Shown here: piece after piece, positions 12,141 to 26,006 of the stretch
Layout: every line of letters starts with the position of its first letter
Numbering within the stretch: position 1 is the stretch's first letter
Assembly (NCBI GenBank): GCA_024803745.1
Contig: JANJXV010000024.1
Coordinates: 7,534,106 to 7,598,105, forward strand
Length of the DNA stretch: 64,000 bases
Reading direction: 5' to 3'
Origin: Megascapheus bottae
Taxonomy: Eukaryota > Chordata > Mammalia > Rodentia > Geomyidae
Translations under genes and position numbers: made by a program
Notes under the pieces: generated by a model
What the model was told of the DNA's origin: nothing
The model's database searches: none
What the model saw: the letters and a program-made list of their open reading frames with translations, nothing else

Positions 12141-12222
12141 GAAAATATATACCCAATTGTGTGTCCTTCCATGTTTTCTGAATGTTTAAGGAACTAACAA
12201 GGGAATAAAAGTTGTTAACACA

Positions 12223-12467
12223 AGCCAGGCATGGTGGCTCACACGTATTATCCTAGCTACTCAGGAGGCTGAGATCTGAGGATTGACTTTCACAGCCAGC
12301 CTGGGCATTAAAGACCACAAAAGAACAAGAGACTCTTATCTCCAATTAATCACTAGAAAAGGGGAAGTGGGGCTATGGTTGAATGGGGTAGGGCGGTAGC
12401 CTTAAGCTGAAGAGCTCAGGGACAGTGGCCACACCCAGAGTTCAACCTCCATGACCCACCAAAAAAG
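12223..12467 (+). mobile_element. B1-Geo composite SINE
   Basis: B1 head 'gccaggcatggtggctcac' and 'agctactcaggaggctgaga', linker 'actcttatctccaattaatc', then the Geo half ending 'ttcaacctccatgaccca' and an A tail. Loosely similar flanks 'aagttgttaacaca' / 'aagtgttgacaaa'. It lies within the retropseudogene 3' UTR, so is younger than that insertion. Confidence 0.88.
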
Positions 12468-12689
12468 AAGTGTTGACAAATTTGACTTCTGTGAAAACTT
12501 TATAGTAAACATGGAATTACATCTTCCATTCAAAAATTGAACTGGATGTAATAAGTTATTATTATAATAATGCATGGACAATATATGGGAGACTTTAGGG
12601 AAGTAGTGAAGAAATCAGTGCTTTCCTTGTTCTTGGCCAATTAAAAGTCATTGAACATTTCTTTTGTTTGCTTCTTCTCTTTCATGTAA

Positions 12690-14260
<1,571 letters not shown>

Positions 14261-14609
14261 TGGGTGTATGTTTTTCCACATCTGGTACATTCAGGTGTTT
14301 TCTTCCCTCTCTGAAATATTACTTGGGTATGGCGAGTAGACTTATAGGCTTCTCTGTGCTCATTTGGGTTATTGTCAGACTGTCTCACAAAAAAAAATTC
14401 TGCTTAAAAATATGCTCTCTGAGTTTAATACCTTCCCTTCTTCACCACATTCAAAATACTACAGCTCATTAGGACACTCACTTTTTTGGATAATATGCTC
14501 TGAATATCTGAAGGATTCTTCAACTACAGGAAACACACCTGGTGTGTTTGCAGCATGTATGGCATCAGGGTCACTATAAGGAAGCATGTTCTGATACTCA
14601 CTGAATTCT

Positions 14610-14864
14610 TCAGTCTTCATTCCTAAGAAATCCAGATTTTTTTCTCCTCAGCTGTGCTGTATGTTTCGAACTCAGATCAAATGTTCTCACGAATCTCCCT
14701 CTTTCTTCTACGATAAAACTATTCATGATGGCTACTTCACATAGACATTCATCTGAATTTTCCTGGCTGGTCTTAATTATGTCTACCATTTCTTGGACAT
14801 CTGTAAAATTCTTTTCTGAGACTTCTATCCATGGTTCTGCACCTTGCTCCAGCTTTACAATCAA
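14610..14864 (-). pseudogene. KRAB-B box and start of linker
   Basis: KLIVKLEQGAEPW is a typical KRAB-B core. It is in the same frame as KRAB-A but separated from it by about 25 codons with TAA and TGA stops (14945-14866). After it comes an acidic linker (SEKNFTDVQEMVDIIKTSQE) typical of KRAB-ZNF linker exons, without zinc-binding residues. Confidence 0.9.
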
Positions 14865-14903
14865 TTTAGGTTTGGGAAAACAATACCTTCACCCATCCAC
14901 TTA

Positions 14904-15173
<270 letters not shown>

Positions 15174-15829
15174 TTATTCTCTTCCACCATTCATAGACTT
15201 CTCCTAGGTTTTCCCTGTCCCTTCTCTTGATATCCATCAGGCAGCTGGAACCAGCAGCTTCGCTCAGGACTACTCCTCTCCCTAAGGAACACACAGCCAG
15301 CCCAATCTGGGGCAGGAAGGCCAGGACCTTCAGTTTTACAGCCACCACCTGAAGGAGCTGCTTCTCCTTCCCCTGTGTCAGAGACTATGCGTCCCTCCAA
15401 GCCCCGCTCCTGGCTCTGTGCTCAGGGTCAGGGTCCGGGTGTGGTGGTGGCAGTGGCAGTGGTCCCAACTCTGCTCAATAACTCTGCTAGTGCAGGCCCT
15501 GCTTCCCCTTTACCCTATTTTTAAATATCACTTATAGAGCCAAAGAGTCAACTTTGGAAGTGTTAACTTCCTACAAAATTCAGCTCTGGACTTGTTTTCA
15601 CATCCCTTCTGTATGTTTTGTATGAGCTTAAATCTAAGCACTTTTTATGTACTTTCCACATAACTAATTTTTTATTTTACTTCCAGCTATTTAAAGCCTG
15701 AGCAACAGAGCAGAAATATGTCTGCCAGCATCTGTATCAAGTTACTGAGAATGCTTCCAGCAAGTGAAAACTTCTTTTCCAAAATAAATAAATAACCTAT
15801 TTGCTTGTTTTCTCAGAATTTAAACATAT

Positions 15830-15980
15830 CTAGGCTGGACAATATGGCAGGCACACCACCTGTAACCAGAGGTACTCAGGTATGATCGTGAGTTCAATGC
15901 TATCCCTGGCCAAAAAATAAATAAATACATAAATAAATAAATAAATAAATGGTAGTGAGACCTTGTCTCAAAAATAAAAG
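15830..15980 (+). repeat. Old B1-like fragment with (AAAT)n tail
   Basis: 'ggacaatatggcaggcacaccacctgtaa', 'gaggtactcagg', 'gttcaatgctatccctggcc', followed by an AAAT-rich tail at 15906-15950. Strongly diverged. Confidence 0.5.
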
Positions 15981-15999
15981 AAAAAATTCAGGCTGTTTA

Positions 16000-16465
16000 T
16001 TGAATTTTTCTCATTTAACAAAGCAGTTTATGCACACAATGAATCTTGATCTGTGTCATTCCTTCAGCATCTTCAGTTCTCCCTTACTCCCACCCCATCC
16101 TCATTTTTTTCCAATGAAATAAATGAATGCAACAAATTCTTGCTTGATATTTTGTACCCTTTCTCCCCTTCATTCTTCTAACCCTTCCCCTTGGCCCCAT
16201 CCTCTCCTGCTTGCAAATATCCCATTTCCTTGTTCTCATTTTATTTGACTTTGACTTAGTATTTTTAAAGAATTATACTATTTTTACCCTCTGTAGAGTC
16301 TATTATACATAACCATTTGTGTATCACATACACACACACAGGCATATACACACATATTTACTTATAGATTTATGGGTACATTCTAGCTTCCAAAAATGAG
16401 GGAAAGGGACAACATTGAAAAGGGCACATCATTCGATGACAACTTCTTTGCTCAACTTCTTAAAG
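16000..16465. other. Non-coding, possible old L1 3' end
   Basis: Pyrimidine-rich text ('cttactcccaccccatcctc', 'ttctccccttcattcttc') and 'cacaatgaatcttgatctgtgtc' are suggestive of a reversed L1 3' UTR, without a firm match. A short interrupted (CA)n is at 16327-16354. Confidence 0.3.
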
Positions 16466-16467
16466 AT

Positions 16468-16734
16468 AAATAAAGACTTTACAGGGCCGGGAGTTTGGCA
16501 TAGTGGTAGAGTGCTTGCCTAGCATGCACAAAGACCTGGGTTTGATTCCTCGGTACCACATACATAGAAAAAAGCCAGAAGTGGTGCTGAGGCTCAAGTG
16601 GTAGAGTTCTAGCCTTGAGAAAATCCAAGGACAGTGCCCAGGCCCTGAGCATATCCCCAGGACTAGTAAAAAGATAAATAAAGAAATAAATAAATAAATA
16701 AATAAATAAATGAATGAAAAATAAAGACTTTACA
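16468..16734 (+). mobile_element. IDL-Geo SINE with 16-bp target-site duplication
   Basis: The body starts at 16484: 'ggccgggagtttggcatag', 'gggtttgattcctcgg' (B box), 'gccagaagtggtgctgagg', ending 'ccccaggacta'. The tail has expanded to (AAAT)n at 16674-16718. Perfect flanks 'aaataaagactttaca' at 16468-16483 and 16719-16734 indicate a young copy. Confidence 0.95.
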
Positions 16735-16850
16735 AAACATAAAATAAAAACTGAAGGGCTGGGTGTTTTTGTCAGGTCTAAATTCAATCTCCAGTACAAG
16801 AAAACATACACATAGTCTAATTGAAATTGTCATTTAATTGTTTGTTTCAT

Positions 16851-17051
16851 TTTTTATTTTTTGCCAGTTGTGGACTTCAAGGCCTGGACACTGTCCTTGG
16901 ACACTTTTTGGTCAAGGCTAGTGCTCTACCACTTGAACCACAGCACCACTTCCAGGTTTATTTTTATTTTCTGTGTGTGTGGTACCAAGGAATCGAGCCC
17001 AGGACTGCACATGCAAGGTGAGTACTCTATCATTAGGCTACTCTCTGGCCC
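16851..17051 (-). mobile_element. IDL-Geo SINE, reverse
   Basis: 'ttttttgccagttgtggac', 'ctctaccacttgaaccacagc', 'ggtaccaaggaatcgagccc', 'gagtactctatcattaggc'. The Geo half comes first. No clear flanking duplication. Confidence 0.85.
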
Positions 17052-17172
17052 TGAACTATTTATTTTTAGCAGTGGAGGTTTAGAATATAGTTATTTCATC
17101 TCATAGATTTTAGCAAGTGGTATTTTAAAGATCAAGTTCAAGTACATCATCAGATGATGTTATATTAATCTT

Positions 17173-17260
17173 GTCTGGGAGTATAGGACACTGATATAGA
17201 ACTTAACTAGCATGGATGAGGTCCTAAGTTCAATCCTCAACACTGGGAAAACAAAACATG
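17173..17260 (+). repeat. Old ID-like SINE
   Basis: 'actagcatggatgaggtcctaagttcaatcctcaacactgg' resembles the B-box side of an ID element with an A-rich end. No Geo half. Confidence 0.5.
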
Positions 17261-18396
17261 AATCATAATATTTAAAAAATAGGAATCATTCACTCTCTAG
17301 CTTTTCAGACTAAATGTAAAAACTTATTTAAAAAGAAAGGGAATATTTTCTTCCTCTACTTCTTCTAGATGAGTGAATTTCCTTTCTGTCCTTTCACATT
17401 TCTAGCTTAATTTTTGGTCTTCTTGTCTTTAGTTGACCTGGCCGGTCCCTGTTTTCTTGAGCTGTCACCTCTTAAAACACTATGTTACCACACCTTCCAC
17501 TCCAGTCTCTTTCCTTTCTATCTCTGTTCTTGTCTGTCACCATGAGGCTAACTAAAGCTTACTTTGATATTGGGCTCTACTTGGTGTATATTGTCTATGC
17601 TTATTATTACTGTTTCAGTGTTCCAGTTATTACATTTACTCTATTAATTTGCTGATTCTACATTTTATGTCTCACCTTTTCACCTTTGCTCATCATTGTT
17701 GCCAGAGGGCAGGTCCTTTTGCATACTGCAAAATGTAATCCCAGCAAAATGTCTGTAATACTTAACTCACACCTTCAATTCACCCATGACTCATCCACCC
17801 CAACCTGCTGCCCCTATCGTGTTCATCTATTTGGACTTCCTTTACGTCCCTGGAGACTGGCCAAGCATGGGTCAGCCTATAGTTAGCCTTCATCTGTAGC
17901 ATGGAAACCTGACATTTTATAATACACACACCAGAATGTATTTTTTAAGCACTGATTTCAAGTCATTCTTCCCAGATAACTTTCTCTGGCCTGGGTCATG
18001 CTAATTAAATATTTCAATCTGGTATTGAAGACATTTCATCAACAGAGTCCCTCACCCCAATATTTTCTAACCAAATATCTCATTACCATTCAGCATACCT
18101 GGCACAAGCTGCATCAAGTAAATAAACTCCCTCCCTCATGCATGTTAATCATCCCTTTTATATGCTGTTTGTTTTTCACAACCTCAAATTTCCTCTTTTG
18201 TCCTTTTCTCTGGCTCATACTTATTCCTGGAAATGCTTATTATTTCTATCTTTGGATATATAATGACTGTAGGGTTTCTGCCCTAAGATGATAAAATTCC
18301 CACTACTCAAAAGATCCTTGAGGATCTTTGTGTTTAGTGGTCATCTAAGTTAACAGTTATATATTACTGTCCATACATATTATTCATCAAATAAAT
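17261..18396. other. Unique non-coding sequence
   Basis: Pyrimidine-rich in places (17340-17560). A 97-codon frame at 17998-18291 is hydrophobic but has no recognisable family signature, and its base composition matches its surroundings. Confidence 0.45.
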
Positions 18397-18802
18397 GATG
18401 AGCCTGACACCTATAATCCTAGTTACTCAGGAGATTGAGATCTGAGGATCCTGATTTGAAACCAGCCCAGGCAGTAAAATCAGTGACACTCTGACTTCCA
18501 ATTAACCAGCAAAAATAAGAAGTGAAGAAGCTATGGCTCAAGTGGTAGGGGACTAGTTTTGATCAAGAAAAACTCAGGGACAGTGCCCAGGCCTTGAATT
18601 CAACTTCCAGTACTGGAACTAGTGATAGAGTGCTTGCCTAGCATGCACAAAGACCAGGCTTTGATCCCCGGGAAACACATACATAGAAAAAAGCCAAGAA
18701 GGGGCGCTGAGGCTCAAATGGTAGAGTGCTAGCCTTGAGGAAAGCCCAAGGACAGTGCCCAGGCCTCGAACTTAAGGCCCAGGACTGGCAAAAAAAAAAA
18801 AG
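18397..18802 (+). mobile_element. B1-Geo SINE joined to a 5'-truncated IDL-Geo SINE
   Basis: 18397-18617 is a B1-Geo composite ('cacctataatcctagttactc', 'acttccaattaacc', 'ttcaacttccagtactgg'). From 18619 it continues directly into an IDL-Geo unit lacking its first bases ('ctagtgatagagtgcttgcc', 'ttgatccc', 'gaggctcaaatggtagag', 'ggcccaggactggc'), with a poly-A to 18802. There is no A tail between them. Confidence 0.85.
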
Positions 18803-18968
18803 AATAAATAAAGTAAATTTTGAGCTGCAACATATGTGCAATGTGTATTCTTGTGTCTATGTGTAACATTTGCATATTTAAATTTTTGCATTTGAAGATG
18901 TAAGTTATTCTAATTTAAAAAACAAAACAGAAATAGAATGAAAAGTGGCTATGAATGTGAATGTGAAG

Positions 18969-19181
18969 ATTCACTGTTTTATTTTATTTATTTATTCTTT
19001 TGCCAATCCTGGGTCTTGAACTCAGGGCTTTCCTCAAGGCTAGAACTCTACCACATGGGTCGCAGCACCACTTAGCGCTTTTTTCTGTGTATGTGGTACC
19101 GAGGAATCAAATCTGGATCTTGGTGCTTGCTAGGCAAACACTCTATCATTAGGCCAAACTCCTGGCCAATTCAATGTTTTA
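18969..19181 (-). mobile_element. IDL-Geo SINE, reverse, with target-site duplication
   Basis: The body runs 18998-19167: 'gccaatcctgggtcttgaac', 'tctgtgtatgtggtaccgag', 'ctctatcattaggccaaac'. Flanks 'attcactgtttta' (18969-18981) and 'attcaatgtttta' (19169-19181) differ at one base. Confidence 0.88.
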
Positions 19182-19559
19182 AAGAAAATGTTCATTGAGT
19201 GCTTCCTTCTCTCCTCTTCCTACTCCAAATCCAGGACTAGAATTACTGATGTTTCCTGAGAGTTCGTAAGAAATTGAAATTTTCAGTCTTTAATAAATAT
19301 ATGTAAATCTGAAGAGGGACAAAATTCCTAGGTATTAAGGCCTGAGAAGTTGTCTGGCTAAAGTTCTCTGATTCCTGTCTGATTCTGACTTAACTTCTTA
19401 TTTAATATCTGGGAAAATTTTGTTGATCCTCTGATAGGGTAGACTCCTTCCCTATATGGGACTCTTTCACTGTGTCGCAAAGCATATTACTTTGATGATT
19501 TTATCCAAACTAGTTGATCTACTTTAGGGAATTGTCAAATAGTGTTAGAATATTTAGGC

Positions 19560-19680
19560 AGAAGGAAGGGAGGAAGGAAGGAAGGAAGGAAGGAAGGAAG
19601 GAAGGAAGGAAGGGAAGGAAGGAAAGGAAGGAACGAAGGGAGAGAGGGAAAAAAAAGAGAAAGAAAGAAGGAAAGAAAGC
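19560..19680 (+). repeat. (GGAA)n homopurine microsatellite
   Basis: Almost uninterrupted purine strand of GGAA/GAAA units over about 120 bases. Open frames through it (EGRK repeats) are spurious. Confidence 0.97.
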
Positions 19681-20284
19681 ATTTATTTGCCAGATATCTG
19701 AGAGTTAGCTAACTTCCAGGTACATGACATCTGTACCTGACCTGCTTCTAAATTCTATTTTTACATGAGTTCAGTTTCAAATGGCATCTTCAACAAAAGA
19801 TTCCCACCTGTTATTTTAGTGGAGACAGGAACTTCTTTTTTTTTTCTACTAAGTACAATGTGAGAAAGAGTTTTAGAATTTCAGATTTCTGGCTATCTGG
19901 ACTGTTACGTTTTTGGAAACCTCAAAATAAAGTAATAGTTAAACACAATTATCCAGGAAAACAGTGGATGTATTATAAGGAGAGAGCTAAATTTTATGTT
20001 TGTTGGAGTAACTACTCTTGAATTAGGAAGTTCCCTAAATGTTTTTAAAATAGTGTATAAGACATATCATAAATATCATAGTAAACATAGCTTCTGAGCC
20101 CACCCATCCCTAGTTTGCATGTGCAGATTTATTTTACTGCCTGGATGTTGAGATAGTCAAAAAAAGAACCTTTTGTTAGCACCTATACATCCCTGCTAAA
20201 TAGCATATTTCTTATGAAATGTTGAGCCTTTTAAGTTATCCTTGGGAATTTCTCATAGAAAATAGAAGGCTTTCCATCTTCTAA
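19681..20284. other. Unique non-coding sequence
   Basis: AT-rich with no recognised repeat or gene. Confidence 0.45.
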
Positions 20285-21190
20285 CGCATTGTTTAATTTG
20301 TTTTCCTTAATTGCTTTATACCTTCCAGATTTCTTTAATATCAAACTTGATATTGGAATCCATAGATGCTTTTTATTTTTATATATTTATGTTGTGTCCA
20401 TACACTGCTAAAAGTGTGTATCAGCTAAAACTGTCTAATCATCTTCTGATGGAATACTCAGGATATTTTAAGAATAGAACAATATCATCTACTAATAATG
20501 TTAACTTGGGATATATTTTACTGATTGTATCCCTTTTAAGACCTTTTTATTGTTCCTGATCTTGAAGGGAATGCTTTCAATTTTGCCCAATCAGGAGACA
20601 GAGATAGGTCTGTAATATACAGCCTTTATTATGTTGATATATGCTCTTTCTATCCCTAGTTTCTTAAAATATTTTATGATGAAAGGGACTTTTGATTTTG
20701 GTAGACTTTAACTGCATTGCTGAGAGAACTATGTGTATGTGTGTTTTTTTAATTCTGTTACTCTGTTTGTGTACATAATTATATTTAGTGATTTGTATAC
20801 ACTGAACCATCCTTGTATCCTTGGAATACAACCAACTCAATTACAATATGTGATTTATTTTTTCAAATACATTGGTAAATTTGGCTTGCAAATATTTTGT
20901 TGAGAAGTTCACCAATGATTTCCATCAAGGAAATTTGTCTATAGATTTATTTTGTTTTGTTGTTATTTCCTTACCCAATTTTGATATTGGAAGTGGTCCT
21001 TCCCATTTGCATGTGGTGATATATGTTGGCAAGTATTTGTTCTTCCTTAAAGGTTTCATAGAATTCAGTAGTAAATCAATTGCTTCATAAACTTTTCTTT
21101 TGGGGAGAAGTTTCATTATTGTTTAAATCTCCTTGGTCATTATTCATCTTGTTTACTTGTTCATGCATTTGGGGGTCAGTTTTGATAAAT
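20285..21190 (-). mobile_element. Old L1 ORF2 reverse-transcriptase remnant
   Basis: Blocks in order match the complement of mammalian L1 ORF2: 'atcttgaagggaatgctttcaa', 'gcctttattatgttgatatatgctctttc', 'tgaaccatccttgtatccttgg', 'aatattttgttgagaag' and 'aggtttcatagaattcagtag'. The frame is broken throughout by stops and indels, so no enzyme is encoded. Clearly older than the L1 copies at 42-58 kb. Confidence 0.8.
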
Positions 21191-21282
21191 ACATATCTCT
21201 GTTGCCGCTTTCTATGTTCGTTTATTGTTCTGTGTACTTAGAGTTTTAACTACAATATGGTATTAAGATTTTTTTTTACCCT

Positions 21283-21336
21283 TGTTTTGTTTTGTTCTGT
21301 TCTGTTTTGTTTTGTTCTGTTCTGTTCTGTTTTGTT
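21283..21336 (+). repeat. (TTTTG/TTCTG)n pentamer repeat
   Basis: About ten 5-base units alternating between ttttg and ttctg. Confidence 0.92.
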
Positions 21337-21339
21337 GTT

Positions 21340-22900
21340 CTAAAAGCTTTCTCTGCCCAGAAGACTTGCTCATACCCAACACTTGGGAAATATGAGGGCC
21401 ATTATTTTTCTGAATATGTTTTTGATATGTTTTGTATGTGTAGCTTCTGTTTCTTCCATGTACACGTAATTTTGCATTCTTAATGGGGTTTCAGAGGTTT
21501 TGTGTGTTCTGTACACATGTCTTTAGTATTTTTCTTTATTACCATTTCAACATTTCTATTTATATTCCTTGTCCTCGAGCTCTTAAAATTTTCCCCTTGT
21601 TCTAGTAATGAGGCTTTCAACTGAGATTTTCATTAGACTTATTGGGATTTTCATTTACAAAAGTCTTAATGTACTTCAGAAGAAAGCCTTTGTTCAAGTT
21701 CTTTTTAATTCCCTCTACTACTTTTCTTCATTTGTCTGTCTATTTTTATTCTTTATAATTTATCCAGGTGTATATTCATGTCTTCTTTACATTTGAAGAT
21801 CCTTCTAATAACAATTCTTTTGAAGTGTGAAGCTTTATTTACTTTGATGTCATTAGTATTATTCACTGTGGAGTTATTCACTCTTGGAGGCAGAGATTTA
21901 TGCATCTGAATCCAGGAACTGCTATGAGGTTTATCACAGGTATTTGTTCATATGAAGTCTTTGCCAAAGTTGGAGTGATACTGAGTCATAGACAGGCTGA
22001 CGAACAGTTCCTCACAACCAAACTGAGGCTGCATACATACATTCAGCCAGTGTTCTCAGGGCAACACTCCCACTTAAAGAGATGAAAACTAATTTCAGTA
22101 GCAACCACATAAATAAACAAGTGACAGAAACACCCAAGTAAGAACCATTACCAACACAACTCCAGTAATGTCAGCAGAAATAAAAAGCAAGTATAATTGT
22201 GCCTGTACTAAGAAGACTTGTTTTATAAGGATTCAAATGAAAATTTTTAAGAAAAATAATATTATAGAGCAGTGCAACAAAAAGCTTAGAAAATTGACAG
22301 AGAAGAACGCAAAAAATAGAAAATAGTAAACATAAAATAAGAAGAGATAAAGAAAGACTAAAGAGACCACACACTAGCAATCCAACCAAAGGAAGTTGGA
22401 ATTCACTGTGACTCCTATTGAACTAGCTCCTCATATTTCAAAATGGTAAGCTAAGCACCCTGCCAAGAAGGATTCTATCATTTTAAGACTAACTACTCTG
22501 ATGATCTGAAAACAAGAAACAACCACTACTCCAGAATCTTGACAACAGTTGCCACAAGAGGAAGTTGCAGTGAAAGGGGGGAAAACAAATGAAAAAGGCA
22601 CAGAGATGGGTAAGAAATGGAGAGCTTGAGTTACCGACAGTGCATAGATTATTGGGTCAGTGGCTCCCCCTCTGAATGTGAAGTAATCATTGTCTGTGGA
22701 TTCTTATTTTTGAATGTGACAGCACCAACCCCATGGCTAGTGATTGCTCAAGTTCCATAGCTACCTCCCTGCCACATGTGGTTTGCTCCTGGCTAATCTC
22801 TTGATTTCCCCAGCCTCCTTACTGGGAGACTCGAAAGTGCTGAGACAGACAAGGAAAATGCTTTTGTGCTATGTGTTTCTATTTCTTTTATTTATTTTTT
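21340..22900. other. Non-coding sequence, possibly old mobile DNA
   Basis: 21350-21850 is T-rich in a style like old reversed L1, but I cannot align it by eye to a known part. 21900-22740 is ordinary mixed sequence with no repeat named and no supported gene. Confidence 0.3.
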
Positions 22901-22924
22901 CCTCTGTGGTATTTGTCACAACAG

Positions 22925-22984
22925 AGTGTGGAGCTTTTGGCAAAGCCATCTATCATTTTGGACTGCCCTATGAATCAGGACCAG
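22925..22984 (+). other. Exon-like segment (speculative)
   Basis: A 60-base segment is bounded upstream by a pyrimidine-rich tract (about 22876-22910) and 'cacaacag', and downstream by 'ccag' followed by 'gtaagg', a near-consensus donor. Two of its three frames are open. One reads CGAFGKAIYHFGLPYESGP and I do not recognise it. Isolated splice-like pairs are common by chance, so this is a lead only. Confidence 0.12.
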
Positions 22985-23252
22985 GTAAGGCCAACTACAA
23001 GTGTTATGCTAGGTAACTGAATTCTCTGGCAACTTCAAATGTCTGCTTGGGTGGGTAGCCAAGCCCTGTCTAGTTCTAACCATCAATGCTGGCATCAGGG
23101 ATTGCTCTCATCCTGGACACTCCAGGTAGCTGATTCCACAACTCTGTTCCTTCCTGTAGTCACTTCCCCTAACTCTTCAGCCTCAATGTTGAAGTGACTC
23201 TCTGCTATTTTCTGTGATTTTGACCAGATTACCATCACTGCAGTTCCTTACA

Positions 23253-23424
<172 letters not shown>

Positions 23425-23583
23425 TCCTGTGTTTCTCTCTGTCTCCTCCCCCCTTCTGTCTCTCTCCCTCTCTGTCTGCAAATTTTTCTTCTGTATCTAA
23501 ACCAGCTCTCTAGGCCAGCCCTAGGTACCTTACAGGAGCAGAAATTTCTCTAAATGTCTTCCCTCCCTTGCTCCCTTGCTCCC

Positions 23584-23628
23584 TTCCTTCCTTCCTTCCT
23601 TCCTTCCTTCCTTCCTTCCTTCCTTCCA
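23584..23628 (+). repeat. (TTCC)n microsatellite
   Basis: About eleven TTCC units, abutting the tail of the following reversed SINE. Confidence 0.97.
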
Positions 23629-23775
23629 TTTTTTTGGTGCCAGTCCTGGCTCAGAACTCAGTGCCTGAGCACTGTCCTGAAACTGTTTTTTGCTCAGGGC
23701 TAATGTTTTGCAAGCTCCATTTTCAGCTTTTTGGTAATTAATTGAAATCACAGGCATTCCTGCCCAAGATTATCC
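23629..23775 (-). repeat. B1-Geo SINE fragment, reverse
   Basis: 'tttttggtgccagtcctggc', 'cagtgcctgagcactgtcc', 'cttttggtaattaattgaaatcacagg'. The B1 5' head is missing. Confidence 0.7.
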
Positions 23776-23919
23776 CTCTCGAGTACTCTTTTCAGCTCTT
23801 AAGTACTCTTACTCTTTCTTTCATCTCATTCTCTGTCCTCTACTGCTGCATACTTCAGGCTCTACTGCCTCTACTGAGGCAGTCTTTTCCCACCTTTTGC
23901 TCTACCAATTGTCTATTTT

Positions 23920-24425
23920 TTTAACTTAATTTTATTGTCAAGGCAATGTACAGCAGGGTTACAGTTACATATGAAAGGTAGTGAGTACATTTCTTATTGA
24001 ACTTTGTTACCCCCTCCCTCATTTTTCTCCCACTTTCCCTTTCCCCCATCCTCCCCACACTGTAAAGTTCATTTCCAACACATTTTCTTGTGAGTATCAC
24101 TGGAGCATTGGTTTGCCTCTTGTCCTTTGTCCAACCATTTTGTTTTCTCCCTCCCTTTCCTAATTCAGAGAAATGTGTATACAATACACATGGTACTAAA
24201 ATCAAATACAACAGGGAGATAAACCATAGGAGGAAAATGAAAGAAAAAAGAAATAATTTCACATGCTACATTAAAAGCAACAACCACAAAGAAAAGCCTT
24301 TTCTTGGAATTCTTGTTACTAAAACCCCAGTGCCTTCCCACCATCACACAAGTTGGAGAATACCTGCTTTTCAGCTCTTCCACCTCTACCCACTGGAGAT
24401 ACTGGTGATAGATGAGTGACACTCA
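23920..24425 (-). mobile_element. L1 3' UTR (type B), reverse
   Basis: Longest type B L1 3' UTR here: 'attgtcaaggcaatgtacagc', 'gggttacagttacatatg', 'gtgagtacatttcttattgaac', 'tgtaaagttcatttcca', 'aatgtgtatacaatacacatgg', and 'taaaagcaacaaccacaaag'. It starts with a T-rich end at 23917-23932 that fits the reversed A tail. No ORF2 part is recognisable. Confidence 0.82.
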
Positions 24426-24439
24426 TCTGCCACCTTGTT

Positions 24440-24752
24440 GCACATTGTTTTTGGTAGCAATAGGAGTTTAACTCAAGCCTTCTGTGCTTGTTAGGCAAAT
24501 ACAGGACACTAATACTTGAACCATGTTTGTTTGGGGACTGCTTTGGACTAGAATCCACATACCTCTCTGCTTTATGAATGCTATGATTGCAGATGTGAGC
24601 CACCACTCCTGGCTGTTTTTTTTTTTTTGAGATAAGATCTTACTTTCTTGTTTGTTGTTCTTTGTTTATTTGTTTTTTTTTAACTGGGCTTGAACTGTGA
24701 TCCTACTACCTCTATCTCTTAAGTAGCTGTAATTATTGGGCTATGCATAAAT
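24440..24752 (-). repeat. Old ID-B1 compound SINE plus adjacent old B1
   Basis: 24450-24613: 'ggtagcaataggagtttaactcaag', 'gtgcttgttaggcaaatac', 'gattgcagatgtgagccacc'. 24614-24752: a T run, then 'gagataagatcttac', 'ggcttgaactgtgatcctac', a B1-like complement. Both are strongly diverged. Confidence 0.55.
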
Positions 24753-25674
24753 TGACATGCTTGTCAAAGTTAGTTGGCTGTTTACATATGGGTCTATTTC
24801 TGGACTATTCATTTTGTCTTCATGTATGTTAACAATGCTATTTTAAAGCACTTAAACATTTATTAATAGGGTAGGTCTCAGGTTAGCGTTCTTATCACAA
24901 TAAAATACCAAATTCCTGAGATTTCTATAGAATTTAAAATATAGCAACTTAGTACTTAATATTTTTTACAATATCTTGATCTTAATAATATTATTATGGT
25001 ATTCTCTGTAACTTTAAATGACCTTCAGTAAAATTATGTCATTTGGAAAGACAATAGCTGATTTGAATAATAGCATTAATATGTAGGGGAATCCAGAATC
25101 TATTTAAGTGTCCAAGTGCAATTTAAGAAGAAACAAACATTAGGAGTGTGGGATTCATAAGTTAAAATTTTATTTATGCATTTTCTACCTTAAGTCCCAA
25201 CTCTAAGAACCAGACCATGTCTAATTGAAAATCTGACTAGCCTGAAGCTTTGGGGCGGTGGGTGGAACTATTTTGAAGTGGTTTCATTCTGAACCAGACA
25301 ATAAAAAGACTGAGGAAATTTTCCATGAGGTTTTAATATATAATATGTCAGATTTTGCCTGAAGGAAGCTAGTCCAAATACAAACCTGATTTTCTCGGTC
25401 TGCAATGCTGCTTAAAGAGTAAATGTAGGAAAACACTACCAGTTCTTTCCCTACAACCTGTGCATTTAAAGATAAACATAAACAATGAGCAGAATAGAGA
25501 CAAATTTAGTCTCTTCTAAAACAGACTTCTCATAAGAAAAGAGCTTTGAAATTTAATTAAATGACCAAACATTTATTTAATCAGACTTTTCCTATTAGAA
25601 AACTGTAAGTTGTGGTGTCAAAGGGAAAGAAAAACAAAGAAACAGGTATCCCAAGTACCAGAACTTTCTTTTAT
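24753..25674. other. Unique AT-rich non-coding sequence
   Basis: No gene, RNA or repeat recognised. Confidence 0.45.
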
Positions 25675-26006
25675 TTTTGATGGGAGTGGGGTTGAACTCA
25701 AGGCCTGGTCATTGAGAAGCAGGTACTCTGTCGCTTCAGCCACTCTCCCAGTTCCTCTTGCCTTGGTTATTTATTAAGTGTGTGTGAGTGCAGGGGTGGG
25801 GAGGGGCATCAAGCAGGAGAATTTTGCTTTATCCAGAGCAAATGATAATCCTGTTATCTTTTTTTTCCCTTTGAACTCATTGTGTGCAGTCATTGCCTGA
25901 AATGAATTCTCAAACTTCTATGCCTGAGCTGGCCTCAAATATGGATTCCCTGTTCTCCATTAATTCAAGTTGCTAAAATTTCAGGATTAAGCCACCAGGC
26001 CCAGCT
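25675..26006 (-). repeat. Old ID-B1 compound SINE, interrupted
   Basis: ID-like complement 'ttgaactcaaggcctggtc' and 'ggtactctgtcgcttcagccac' at 25692-25745, and B1-like complement 'gctggcctcaaatatggattc', 'ggattaagccaccaggcccagct' at 25929-26006. About 100 bases of G-rich and T-rich sequence lie between. Confidence 0.5.

Noticed and set aside
16484..16560. tRNA gene suggested by A- and B-box-like sequences
   Set aside because: These boxes belong to the ID-like half of the SINE; no cloverleaf with paired acceptor stem is visible, and the same sequence recurs across the window.
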